Assembly: GCF_040643435.1 (NCBI RefSeq)
Contig: NZ_JBEYUH010000006.1
Location: 186,001-250,000, forward strand
Length of the DNA stretch: 64,000 nt
Direction: 5' to 3'
DNA from: Rhodococcus sp040643435
Lineage (GTDB): Bacteria; Actinomycetota; Actinomycetes; Mycobacteriales; Mycobacteriaceae
A program made the translations under genes and the position numbers. Within the stretch, counting starts at the first letter, position 1; every line of letters begins with the position of its first letter. Shown one piece after another: positions 36,987-45,481 of this stretch. The notes under the pieces are model-generated. The model saw only the letters and a list, made by a program, of their open reading frames with translations. It made no database searches and had not been told where the DNA came from.

Positions 36987-38357
36987 CTACCTCGTTCGGA
37001 GGTCGATCGGGCCCCCGTCGTTCGGGAACGGCAGCGATGTGAAGTTCATGGGCGCGATGTAGTCGGCCGGAACGTGCCACCGGTAGCGCAGCAACATGTG
37101 ATGCAGCACGGTCTTGATCTCGGCTCCCGAGAAGTGCATGCCCAGGCAGCGGTGGGCGCCCCCGCCGAAGGGGGCCCACGCGTACTTGTGCACGCGGTCC
37201 TCGCGTCGCTCGGGGGAGAACCGCTCCGGATCGAAACGTTCGGGATCGGGCCACAATTCGGGCATGTGGTGGGAGAAGTGCATACCGAGATTGAGGAGGG
37301 TGCCCTTCGGCACGAAGTGACCGAGGATCTCGGTGTCGGTGGCCGCAAGGCGCACGACACCGGGCACCGGGGTGACCAGCCTCTGACACTCCTTGATCAC
37401 CAGATCGAGCGAGGTCAGCCCGTCGAGTTGCTCGAAACTCGGAGTGGTGGTCCCGAGTGCGTCGGATTCGTCGCGGCACCGCTGCTGCCACTCGGGGAAC
37501 TGGCCGAGATACTGCATCGCCGTCGACAGGGTGATCGTCGAGGTGTCGTGTGCGGCCATCATCAGGAAGATCATGTGGTTGACCACATCGTCGTCCGAGA
37601 ACCGTTCTCCCTCTTCGGATTCGACGTGGCAGAACACCGAGAAGATGTCGTCGCCGCCACCCGCGCGACGGGCGGGGAGATAGTGGCGGAAGAACTTCTC
37701 CAGGTGCGCCCGCCCCACGATGCCGCGTCGCCACCGCGTACCGGGTAGGGGATACCGCACGATGGCGGTGGCTGCTTGGACGCACCCGATGAAGGCCCGG
37801 TTCACCTCGTCCATCTCCCGCGCGGACGATCCTTCGGCGCCGCCCATGAAGATCTCCGTCGCGAGGCCGAGCGTCAGCGCTTTCAGTGCCGGGTAGACGC
37901 GAAAGTCCGGACGCGGAGTCCAGCCGTCGAGGGTCCGTTCGATCGACGGGTGCATTCGGTCGGTGTAGAGGGCCAGCCGGTCGCGGGTGAACGCCTGCGA
38001 CATGATGCGGCGGTGGGCGGTGTGTTCCTCGCCGTCGAGCAGCATGAGCCCACGATCGAAGAACGGCCCGATCAGCGCGCGCCATCCCGGTCCGTTCAAG
38101 AGAGCCCGGTCGCGGTTCTGCAGGGCGGCCCCCACGGCGTCGGGGCCGAGGAGGACCACCCAGGGCCGGCCGGCGAAGCGGAACCACGAGACCGGTCCGT
38201 GTTCGTGATATCGATGCGTATACGCCGCAACGGGATCGCGCATGTACTTCAGCGCGTAACCGACATAGGGGAGGCCGCTGTCGCCCGGAACGGGAGCGAG
38301 GCCGGGGGGTGGGGGAGCGAGCATCTTCGTCACGGGCGCATCTCCGACGGTCGGCAT
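36987..38357 (-). CDS. Cytochrome P450
   Basis: A 456-residue P450 monooxygenase. The I-helix oxygen-activation motif is AAHDTST (268-274, where the usual Gly is His), E323-R326 form the ExxR pair in IKECQR, and the heme thiolate is C404 in FGGGAHRCLGMHF. It has a soluble bacterial form with no membrane anchor. The family number cannot be assigned with certainty. It probably shares an mRNA with the E1 gene downstream and is divergent from an alpha/beta hydrolase 101 bases away. Electron donors (ferredoxin) are not encoded here. The start could be a few codons later (MLAPPPPGL). Confidence 0.92.
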   Translation of the reverse strand: MPTVGDAPVTKMLAPPPPGLAPVPGDSGLPYVGYALKYMRDPVAAYTHRYHEHGPVSWFRFAGRPWVVLLGPDAVGAALQNRDRALLNGPGWRALIGPFFDRGLMLLDGEEHTAHRRIMSQAFTRDRLALYTDRMHPSIERTLDGWTPRPDFRVYPALKALTLGLATEIFMGGAEGSSAREMDEVNRAFIGCVQAATAIVRYPLPGTRWRRGIVGRAHLEKFFRHYLPARRAGGGDDIFSVFCHVESEEGERFSDDDVVNHMIFLMMAAHDTSTITLSTAMQYLGQFPEWQQRCRDESDALGTTTPSFEQLDGLTSLDLVIKECQRLVTPVPGVVRLAATDTEILGHFVPKGTLLNLGMHFSHHMPELWPDPERFDPERFSPERREDRVHKYAWAPFGGGAHRCLGMHFSGAEIKTVLHHMLLRYRWHVPADYIAPMNFTSLPFPNDGGPIDLRTR

Positions 38358-38458
38358 CTGAGGCTGGCTGTTGTCAGATCAAATGTAGCGCGCGTCACAT
38401 GTCCGTTGTGTCGATTCGTCCGCGGGATGGAGGCTGGTCGCGCGTGCGGGTGCGTGCC

Positions 38459-39367
38459 ATGCTGACGCCCATGGACGTCGAACGCCCCAAACTCGAAGGC
38501 ACCGTGGCTGTCGGGGAGGGCCGCCGGCTCGGCTTCGCCGAGTTCGGGTCTGCGCAGGGCCGGACGGTGTTCTGGTTGCACGGCACCCCGGGCGCGCGCC
38601 GGCAGGTGCCCATCGAGGCACGCGCCTTCGCCGAACGGCGCAACATCCGCCTCATCGGCATCGACCGGCCGGGGATCGGTTCGTCGACCCCGCACATCTA
38701 CGAGAACGTTCTCGCGTTCAGCGACGACCTGCGGATCGTCGCCGATACCCTCGGCGTCGACCGCATGGCGATCGTCGGACTGTCGGGCGGTGGCCCCTAC
38801 ACCCTCGCCGCGGCATATGCGCTGCGGGAACGCGTCGTGGCCGCTGCTGTCCTCGGTGGCGTGGCGCCGGTGGTAGGTCCCGAGGCGATCGGCAGCAACC
38901 TCATGAAGCTGGGCACGATCGTCGCGCCCGCGCTGCAGAACGCGGGGATCCCGATCGGTGCGGCGGTCAGTGCCGCGATCCGGGTGGTGCGTCCTTTCGC
39001 GTCGCCGATCATCGACCTGTACGGGCGACTCTCACCCGAGGCGGACCGCCGCCTGCTCGCCAGGCCGGAGTTCAAGGCGATGTTCCTCGACGATCTGCTC
39101 AACGGCAGCCGCCGCCAGATGGCGGCGCCCTTCGCCGACATCGTCGTGTTCACCAGGGACTGGGGATTCCGGGTCTCCGACGTGAAGGTGCCGGTGCGGT
39201 GGTGGCACGGCGACACCGACCACATCATCCCGATCGAACACGGCCTGCACATGGTCGAGTTGCTGCCCGACGCGCGCTTCCACCACCTGCCGGGGGAGAG
39301 CCACCTCGGTGGTCTCGGCGCGTCGGAGGAGATTCTCACGACCGTGCTGGACTTGTGGGAGGACTGA
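38459..39367 (+). CDS. Alpha/beta-hydrolase fold protein
   Basis: A 302-residue hydrolase. The oxyanion segment is FWLHGTPGARRQ, the nucleophile elbow GLSGGGPY (G-x-S-x-G), the acid WWHGDTDHIIP and the catalytic His GESHLGG. These residues are all present, so it should be an active esterase, lipase or C-C hydrolase; specificity is not evident. Start is ATG 38459 (MLTPMDVERP) or ATG 38471 four codons later; neither has a strong ribosome site. It is divergent from the P450-E1 pair and could act in the same catabolic route. Confidence 0.86.
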   Translation: MLTPMDVERPKLEGTVAVGEGRRLGFAEFGSAQGRTVFWLHGTPGARRQVPIEARAFAERRNIRLIGIDRPGIGSSTPHIYENVLAFSDDLRIVADTLGVDRMAIVGLSGGGPYTLAAAYALRERVVAAAVLGGVAPVVGPEAIGSNLMKLGTIVAPALQNAGIPIGAAVSAAIRVVRPFASPIIDLYGRLSPEADRRLLARPEFKAMFLDDLLNGSRRQMAAPFADIVVFTRDWGFRVSDVKVPVRWWHGDTDHIIPIEHGLHMVELLPDARFHHLPGESHLGGLGASEEILTTVLDLWED

Positions 39368-39378
39368 GTCTCGGGCCG

Positions 39379-40002
39379 TCAGCGGTCTTCCGGTGCGACG
39401 ACGAGCACGGGTATCGGGCAGTGTCCGGACAGGTGTTCGGCGACGCTGCCCAGGATCCGGTTGGACATGCCACGACCACGTCGCCCCACCACGAGGACAT
39501 CGGCGCCGCGCTCCCCCGCGAACCAGCGAAGGGATTCCCCTGCGGGCCCGGCGAGAACGGTCATTCCCACCGGGGTGCTCTCCATGGCGGCGGCAGCAGC
39601 TGCGAGTCGCTGCTTCGCCACGTGAAGAGCTTCCGTCTCGTCCTTTCCGCCGTCGTCGTACGACACCACCGCGACGAGTTCGAGCACGCCGCCGCCGGGC
39701 TCGAACAGTCGCCGCGCAATACGTAATGCGTGGTCGGATTCGGCCGAGCCGTCGATGCCGACCATGACCCGGAGACTGCCGGTTCCATCCGGTTCGGATC
39801 CCCACATCGCGATCGGCTCGGAGGACACCGATCGGGGCCGGCGTTCGACGCGCTCGTACGCAACCGGAATGAACAGTGGCCCCAGGATCACGGCGATCAG
39901 CGTCCATCGCGGGTCGTGTCCGCGCCGCGCCATCCAGATTCCGGTGGCCAGCCCGATCAGCACCCACGCGGTGATGAAGACGGCGAAGATCGTCCAGTTC
40001 AC
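39379..40002 (-). CDS. Membrane-anchored universal stress protein
   Basis: A 207-residue protein with an unusual layout. The first 50 residues carry two hydrophobic helices (WTIFAVFITAWVLIGLATGIW and LIAVILGPLFIPV) separated by a short basic loop. A full UspA domain follows, with VMVGIDGSAESDHALR and the ATP loop GRRGRGMSNRILGSVAEHLSGHC. The start is GTG 40002, which has a perfect AGGAGG upstream; an upstream frame is shadow-like. The Usp domain would face the cytoplasm. It is transcribed in the same direction as nhaA, 91 bases downstream, so both may respond to the same stress. Confidence 0.85.
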   Translation of the reverse strand: MNWTIFAVFITAWVLIGLATGIWMARRGHDPRWTLIAVILGPLFIPVAYERVERRPRSVSSEPIAMWGSEPDGTGSLRVMVGIDGSAESDHALRIARRLFEPGGGVLELVAVVSYDDGGKDETEALHVAKQRLAAAAAAMESTPVGMTVLAGPAGESLRWFAGERGADVLVVGRRGRGMSNRILGSVAEHLSGHCPIPVLVVAPEDR

Positions 40003-40093
40003 ATTGGCCTCCTGACGGGCGACGACGAAGCGCGATCGACGAGAACAGCGGTGATGAGGATGCGCGGCAGCGGCCGAACCCGGATCGTCTTGC

Positions 40094-41386
40094 TCATCGA
40101 CCCTGGTAGACGTCGGGAATACCGTCACCGTCCTCGTCGATCCGCTCTCGTGCCGCGATTCGGCGGTAGGCGCGGTTACGGGCGGTGAGGACGATCGAAG
40201 CGAGGGCCGCGCTGAGCACGGATCCGCACAGCACGGCTACCTTCACGTGGTCGGCGGCCACGGTTCCTGCTCCGTAGGCCAGATCGCCGATGAGAAGCGA
40301 CACGGTGAAGCCGATACCGCCGAGCAACGCCACACCCAGTACGTCCGTCCAGCTCAGCTCGTCGTCGAGGCGGGCACCGGTGAACCGCGCGACCAGATAG
40401 GCGACGCCGAAGATTCCCACCACCTTGCCGAGCACCAGTCCGGCGATCACCCCGATGGAGATGGGATCGGTCAGAGCGCCCGCCAACCCGTCGAAGCCAC
40501 CGACCGTGACTCCCGCGGCGAAGAACGCGAAGACCGGAACGGCGAATCCCGTCGAAACCGGCCGGATTCGGTGCTCGATGTGTTCGGCGACGGGGACCGC
40601 CTTACCGGCCACCGTCCGGGAGATCGGAACGAGGAATCCGAGCAGGACACCTGCGATCGTGGCATGCACGCCGGACTCGTGCACGAGCCACCAGGTGACG
40701 GCGGCGAGGGGGAGCAGCAACCACCAGGCATTCACGCCGCGCTGCAGGGCGAACCCGAAGGCGATCAAGGGCAGCAGTGCGCCGGCGAGATAGAGCAGGT
40801 TCAGATCGTCGGTGTAGAAGACGGCGATCACCGTGACCGCAAGCAGGTCGTCGACCACGGCGAGGGTGAGCAGGAAGGTGCGAAGGGCGGAGGGGAGGTG
40901 CGTGCCGATGACGGCGAGAATCGCCACGGCGAAGGCGATGTCGGTGGCTGTCGGTACCGCCCACCCGTTCAACGCGTCGGCGCCGCCCCGCATGTTGATC
41001 GCGACGAATATCAGTGCGGGCACGATCATTCCGCCGAGTGCAGCGGTGACGGGCATCGCGGCGCGGCGCAGGTCCCGCAGGTCGCCTTCGATGAACTCGC
41101 GTTTGAGTTCGACGCCCACCACGAAGAAGAACACCGCGAGCAGACCGTCGGCGGCCCACGTCCCCAGCGACAGGTCCAGGTGCAGGCCGCTGGGGCCGAA
41201 GGTGGTGTCGCGCACCGCGTGATAGGAGTCCGACCATGAGGTATTGGCCCAGATCAACGCGGCAATCGCAGCGATCAGCAGAAGAATTCCCCCGACGGTC
41301 TCCTTGCGGAGGATGTCGGCCACGCGGCGCGATTCCTCCCAGGAACCTCGGGACAGCCAGGGCAGGCCGGAGAACATATCGGGCAT
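40094..41386 (-). CDS. nhaA: Na+/H+ antiporter NhaA
   Basis: A 430-residue antiporter with about 12 helices, exchanging internal Na+ or Li+ for protons at the plasma membrane. The ion-binding aspartates are in AVVDDLLAV (equivalent to E. coli D163-D164) and the crossed-helix motif is VPTATDIAFAVAI. The C-terminus is extended past the last helix by about 30 hydrophilic residues ending DEDGDGIPDVYQGR, which resembles a Ca2+-binding (EF-hand/dockerin-like) loop. ATG 41386 is chosen by the frame; a second Met is three codons on. Upstream 261 bases contain a short ACCGTACGGT palindrome (41563-41572). Confidence 0.93.
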   Translation of the reverse strand: MPDMFSGLPWLSRGSWEESRRVADILRKETVGGILLLIAAIAALIWANTSWSDSYHAVRDTTFGPSGLHLDLSLGTWAADGLLAVFFFVVGVELKREFIEGDLRDLRRAAMPVTAALGGMIVPALIFVAINMRGGADALNGWAVPTATDIAFAVAILAVIGTHLPSALRTFLLTLAVVDDLLAVTVIAVFYTDDLNLLYLAGALLPLIAFGFALQRGVNAWWLLLPLAAVTWWLVHESGVHATIAGVLLGFLVPISRTVAGKAVPVAEHIEHRIRPVSTGFAVPVFAFFAAGVTVGGFDGLAGALTDPISIGVIAGLVLGKVVGIFGVAYLVARFTGARLDDELSWTDVLGVALLGGIGFTVSLLIGDLAYGAGTVAADHVKVAVLCGSVLSAALASIVLTARNRAYRRIAARERIDEDGDGIPDVYQGR

Positions 41387-41647
41387 CGGAGTGCGTCCCT
41401 CGACGACCGCTAGCCGGCGAGGGCAGCCGGAACTGCGATCGACTCGAGGGGCGAGGAACTCAGAAGTGCTGCGCGTAGCGGCAACGGGAACACGGTGACC
41501 TCCGGATCGACGGCGAAATACGACTCGCCGACCAGACTTCCCGGCACACCATTTCCTACCGTACCGTACGGTGCTCCCAGTATCGCCATCCGACGATGCG
41601 GGCCGTCCGGACCGAGATTCCCGAGGTGCCTACGGAAGGAACACCGA

Positions 41648-42109
41648 ATGGTCGATCCCTCCGAGCCGCAGCGGAGTTCGCCTGCGCAGGCGATACACCT
41701 GCAGCCCACCGCGCTGGTGGCTGTCGCGGTGGGCGGACTGGCCGGAACCGCCGCCCGATTCGGACTCGGACGGCTGTTCCCGGTCGAGAGCGGCACGTGG
41801 CCGGTGACGACCTTCACGATCAACATCGCCGGCGCTCTGCTGCTCGGGATACTGCTCGAATCGCTGGTCCGGGTCGGCCCTGAAACCTCCTGGCGTCGTG
41901 CGGTCCGGCTCGGTGTGGGTACCGGCGCGCTGGGCTCGTTCACCACCTACAGTGCGCTCGCCGTCGATACCGATCTGCTGCTCCGCGCCGGCGACTTCGT
42001 GGCGGCGGCGGCCTACGCGCTGGGCACGGTGCTCGCCGGCCTGGTCGCAACCGGCATCGGTGTGGCGCTGGGCGCGTGGCTCGGGGAACGCCGGGGTGCG
42101 GCACGATGA
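41648..42109 (+). CDS. crcB1: Fluoride channel FluC/CrcB, first subunit
   Basis: A 153-residue four-helix fluoride exporter subunit. GGLAGTAARFGLGR in helix 1 and GALGSFTTYSAL (the fluoride-lining FTT/S region) in helix 3 are family features; NIAGALLLG has the conserved Asn. It has a longer hydrophilic N-terminus (20 residues) than the second subunit. The start at 41648 follows GGAAGGAAC. In actinobacteria the channel is often two adjacent genes whose products pair with opposite topology. No fluoride riboswitch was recognised upstream. Confidence 0.9.
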   Translation: MVDPSEPQRSSPAQAIHLQPTALVAVAVGGLAGTAARFGLGRLFPVESGTWPVTTFTINIAGALLLGILLESLVRVGPETSWRRAVRLGVGTGALGSFTTYSALAVDTDLLLRAGDFVAAAAYALGTVLAGLVATGIGVALGAWLGERRGAAR

Positions 42110-42474
42110 TCGCGGTGTGGGTGACGCTGGCCGGCAGCGCCGGTGCCGTGGCGCGCTTCGTCGTGGACAGTGCACTGCGCGCCCGATTCGCCGCGATCCT
42201 GCCGTGGCCGACCATCCTGATCAACGTCACGGGATCGTTGCTGCTGGGCATCCTGACCGGTGCCGTGGTGTTCCACGGCGCATCCGCGACGATGCTCACG
42301 ATCGCCGGGATCGGATTCTGTGGCGGCTACACGACCTTCAGTACGACGAGCATCGACTCGGTACGCCTGCTCGCGCAACGCCGCTACGCGGGCGCGGCCG
42401 TGATCGCGTTCGGCACTCTCGGGACCACGCTCGCCGCGGCAGCGGCCGGACTCGCTCTCGCTGCCCTGGGATGA
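42106..42474 (+). CDS. crcB2: Fluoride channel FluC/CrcB, second subunit
   Basis: A 122-residue partner of the first FluC. SAGAVARFVVD, NVTGSLLLG and GFCGGYTTFSTTS carry the Arg, Asn and Phe/Ser/Thr residues of the pore. It overlaps the upstream gene by an ATGA, so the subunits are translated together. Its stop TGA shares the palindrome TGATCA with the stop of the convergent dehydroquinase gene. Together the two would export toxic F- passively. Confidence 0.92.
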   Translation: MIAVWVTLAGSAGAVARFVVDSALRARFAAILPWPTILINVTGSLLLGILTGAVVFHGASATMLTIAGIGFCGGYTTFSTTSIDSVRLLAQRRYAGAAVIAFGTLGTTLAAAAAGLALAALG

Positions 42475-43245
42475 TCAGCGCGAACGGTCGAGCAACTCGA
42501 GGACCGAGCGCAGTTCGTCGGCGTCGATCTGGCCCGGCGCCGAGGCGGTACCGACCATCCCGAATGTTGCTGCCGATCCGAACACCTGACCGGCGATTCG
42601 CGACAGCACGCCGAGACCGCCCATCGACATCGTGATCAACGGGCGGTCGGCGTAGTCCTCATGCATCGTGCGCGTCGCGTCGAGCAGAACGAGCACGTCG
42701 CCGGTCGTGCGGGGCATGACGGCGATCTTGCAGATGTCGGCGCCGAGGTCCTGCATCTCCCGCAACCGCGCGACGATCTCGTCCTTGGGAGGAGTGGCGT
42801 CGAAGTCGTGATTCGACGCGACGACCGCGACATGGCGGGCGTGTGCCGCCGCGACGATCCGGTCGACCGCAGCACGGTCGCGGCGATACTCCACGTCGAC
42901 GAGATCGACCGCGCCGCTCTCCGCGAGCGCGACCGTCAGGTCGGCGTAGGCGTCGTCCGAGATCTCGACCTGGCCGCCTTCGTTCGCGGTCCGGCAGGTC
43001 GCGAGCAGCGGGGTGCCCTGCAGTTGCGTGGCCAGGCCGGCGGCCTGCTCGGCCACTGCGGCGATGTCGTCGATGCGGTCGAAGAAGTCGACGCGCCATT
43101 CGACGACGTCCGCCCGCCCGGCCACCGCGGCGACCTGCTCCCGCAGCGCAGCGGGCGTGCGGCCCATGACAGGAACGACGATCGTGGGTGTGCCTTCGCC
43201 GATCACCACGTCCCTGACACGGACGGGTGTGATCGTTCCTCCCAC
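42475..43245 (-). CDS. aroD: Type I 3-dehydroquinate dehydratase
   Basis: A 256-residue type I (Schiff-base) dehydroquinase, converting 3-dehydroquinate to 3-dehydroshikimate. The key residues are E49-R51 in VEWRVDFFD, ATCRT, H147 in SNHDF, and the Schiff-base lysine K173 in DICKIAVMP, followed by MGGLGVLSR. GTG 43245 has GGGAGA upstream; an earlier in-frame GTG at 43266 is less well placed. Actinobacteria normally use a type II (AroQ) enzyme in the shikimate pathway, so this lone type I gene may serve quinate/shikimate breakdown. No quinate genes adjoin. Confidence 0.9.
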   Translation of the reverse strand: MGGTITPVRVRDVVIGEGTPTIVVPVMGRTPAALREQVAAVAGRADVVEWRVDFFDRIDDIAAVAEQAAGLATQLQGTPLLATCRTANEGGQVEISDDAYADLTVALAESGAVDLVDVEYRRDRAAVDRIVAAAHARHVAVVASNHDFDATPPKDEIVARLREMQDLGADICKIAVMPRTTGDVLVLLDATRTMHEDYADRPLITMSMGGLGVLSRIAGQVFGSAATFGMVGTASAPGQIDADELRSVLELLDRSR

Positions 43246-43287
43246 GTGCCGTCTCCCTTCCCTCACTCGATGCAGGGCCCTATTCGA

Positions 43288-44931
43288 TCACGTGTGTGTC
43301 GAACCGCTCCCTGCGGTGTCCGCACTCGTCTCCGACTCGTCGACGATCACGGCGGTGTCGTTCTTCGTCGGCTTCGTCGGGTCGGCGACCGCCTCACCGC
43401 GCGCGACCATGAGAGCTTCGTCGGAGAGTGGGATCTCCTTGATGAAGCACGCGAGAACGAAGGCGATGAGCAGGAACGGGATGAGGTACCAGAAGACCGG
43501 GGCCAGCGAGTCGGCATAGGCATCGACGATGCCTTCGCGGACCGGGTCCGGAAGGAGCTTCATTGCTGCCGGGTCGACGGTCGCGGTGGCCTGGCCGGCC
43601 TGCTCCGGTGTCGCACCCGCAGCGGTGAAGACCTCGGTGAGCTTCTCCGAAAGCCGGTTGGTGAAGATCGTTCCGAAGATCGCCACACCGAGAGCAGCAC
43701 CGACCTCACGGAAGTAGTTGTTCGAGCTCGTGGCGGTCCCGATCTCGTCGGCGGGTACCGCGTTCTGCACGATCAGGATCACGACCTGCATGATCAGACC
43801 CAAGCCCAGGCCGAAGACGAACAGCATCGAGCAGATCACCCACAGCGAGGTGTCGCCTTCCAGCGTGGTCAGCCACAGCATGGCCGCGGCGGTGATCAGC
43901 GAACCCGCGATCGGATAGATCTTGTACCGCTGGGTCTTGGTGATGGCCAGACCGGACCCGATCGAGGTGATCATCAGACCGGCCATCATCGGCAGAAGCA
44001 GCAGACCCGAGACCGCAGCGGAGGTACCCGACGACATCTGCAGGAAGGTCGGCATGAACGCGATGGCGGCGAACATACCCAAGCCGAGCACGAAACCGAT
44101 GGCGGTGGCATTGACGAAGATCGAGTTGCGGAACAACGACAGCGGGATGATCGGGTCCTGCGCCCGCGACTCGACGAGCACGAACAGAGACGCGAAGGCG
44201 ACGAGTCCTGCTCCGAACGCCCAGGTCAGCGGATCGTCCCAGCCGCGCTCGGCGTCGCCACCGAAGTCGGTGAAGAAGATCAGGCAGGTCGTGGCGAGCG
44301 AGAGTGCGACGACGCCGAGGACATCGATCTTCTTGGTGGGCTTCTTCGTCGGCAGACGCAGCGCGATCCAGGTGATGACGAACGCGGCGATGCCGACCGG
44401 GATGTTGATGTAGAAGCACCACTCCCAGCTCAGGTGGTCGACGAAGAAACCACCGAGCAGCGGGCCACCGACGGCGGACAGGCCGAAGATCGCACCGAGC
44501 GGACCCATGTACTTCCCGCGTTCACTCGCGGGCACGATGTCGGCGATGATCGCCTGCGACAGGATCATCAGGCCGCCGCCGCCGAGGCCCTGCATCGCGC
44601 GGAAGATCACGAACGTCCAGAAGTCGTCGGTGAGCGCGCATCCCACCGAGGCGAGCGTGAAGATGCCGATCGCGATGAGGAACAGATGCCGGCGCCCGAA
44701 GACGTCGCCGAACTTGCCGTAGATCGGCATGACGATCGTGACGGCGAGCAGATAGGCGGTGGTGATCCACGCCTGATGCTCGACGCCGCCCAGCTGCCCG
44801 ACGATCGTGGGCATGGCGGTCGAGACGATCGTCTGGTCCAGGCTGGCGAGCATCATGCCCGCGATGAGTGCGGAGAAGATGATCCAGATCCGTCGCTGGG
44901 TGAGGACCAGCGGTTCCGAAGTGGTGGTCAC
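43288..44931 (-). CDS. MFS multidrug transporter, DHA2 family
   Basis: A 547-residue transporter with about 14 helices, of the EmrB/QacA drug:H+ antiporter family. The N-terminal helix bears LASLDQTIVSTAMPTIVG (motif D1), the loop 2-3 motif is YGKFGDVFGRRHLFL, and the antiporter motif C is seen as GPLLGGFFVDHLSWEW. The start GTG 44931 follows AGGAAC. The substrate is unknown; drugs, dyes or an excreted metabolite are likely. No regulator adjoins; the dehydroquinase gene is 42 bases downstream on the same strand. Confidence 0.92.
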   Translation of the reverse strand: MTTTSEPLVLTQRRIWIIFSALIAGMMLASLDQTIVSTAMPTIVGQLGGVEHQAWITTAYLLAVTIVMPIYGKFGDVFGRRHLFLIAIGIFTLASVGCALTDDFWTFVIFRAMQGLGGGGLMILSQAIIADIVPASERGKYMGPLGAIFGLSAVGGPLLGGFFVDHLSWEWCFYINIPVGIAAFVITWIALRLPTKKPTKKIDVLGVVALSLATTCLIFFTDFGGDAERGWDDPLTWAFGAGLVAFASLFVLVESRAQDPIIPLSLFRNSIFVNATAIGFVLGLGMFAAIAFMPTFLQMSSGTSAAVSGLLLLPMMAGLMITSIGSGLAITKTQRYKIYPIAGSLITAAAMLWLTTLEGDTSLWVICSMLFVFGLGLGLIMQVVILIVQNAVPADEIGTATSSNNYFREVGAALGVAIFGTIFTNRLSEKLTEVFTAAGATPEQAGQATATVDPAAMKLLPDPVREGIVDAYADSLAPVFWYLIPFLLIAFVLACFIKEIPLSDEALMVARGEAVADPTKPTKNDTAVIVDESETSADTAGSGSTHT

Positions 44932-45043
44932 GTTGTTCCTGTCGGATGATGAATATCGAAAATCCAGTGGGGCCTGCGCCGGGGCACCGAGACCTGAAAT
45001 TGTGGCACCCGATGCACCTCGCCACCTAACGATTATTCCCGAA

Positions 45044-45367
45044 TCATTCCAGCCAGGACCGTACGGGTGGTTTGACCCACATGATCTTCTCGTCCGCGTC
45101 GGTGGGCGCTGCTGACGAGTGATCAGGATGGTTGCGCGCCCACGCCGTCTTCTCGTCCATGAGACGCGCTGCCATCTCCCAGGTCTCCATGGTGCGTGGC
45201 GGGTGCGCGTCCGCTGCTCGCGCCAACTTGCGTCTCGTCTCGTCGGTCATGGCGAGCAGTTCCGTTCCCGAGATGCCGCGGTTCCACGCATACCGGGCCA
45301 GGATCACAGCCTTGTCGCGTCGGTTCTTCTCGGCGCGGTCGGTGTGGGCGAAGTCGGCGTCGCTCAT
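45044..45367 (-). CDS. Hypothetical protein
   Basis: A 107-residue, mostly charged protein I do not recognise. MSDADFAHTDRAEKNRRDKAV starts it, then a segment KAVILARYAWNRGISGTELLAM and TDETRRKLARAA that look helical. Trp- and Pro-rich at the end. No membrane segment or Cys. The frame extends far upstream antisense to the SGNH hydrolase, but only from ATG 45367 does the composition look coding. It is divergent from the SGNH hydrolase, 114 bases away. Confidence 0.65.
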   Translation of the reverse strand: MSDADFAHTDRAEKNRRDKAVILARYAWNRGISGTELLAMTDETRRKLARAADAHPPRTMETWEMAARLMDEKTAWARNHPDHSSAAPTDADEKIMWVKPPVRSWLE

Positions 45368-45481
45368 GTTGCCAAACGGTACGCGTCTCCGAGTCGTGGC
45401 CGGCGACGACGATCTGCCGGATTTCCAGCGTCGTCCCCGGTCTCGTCTGCCTACCCTCGATGAGGGGGCGGAGGAGGCACG

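Noticed and set aside
41410..41589. 59-codon minus-strand frame before the fluoride channels
   Set aside because: Readable (MAILGAPYGTVGNGVPGS), but third positions are not GC-rich and there is no ribosome site; left as intergenic.
41400..41647. Fluoride riboswitch upstream of crcB1
   Set aside because: I looked for the crcB-motif cores (GATGG...CGCC and the 3' GATGNCTCCTAC) and found no convincing match.
42661..44949. Plus-strand 762-codon frame across aroD and the MFS gene
   Set aside because: Its composition (Asp, Arg, Gly, His, Gln) is typical of the complement of GC-rich genes; both minus-strand genes carry full motifs.
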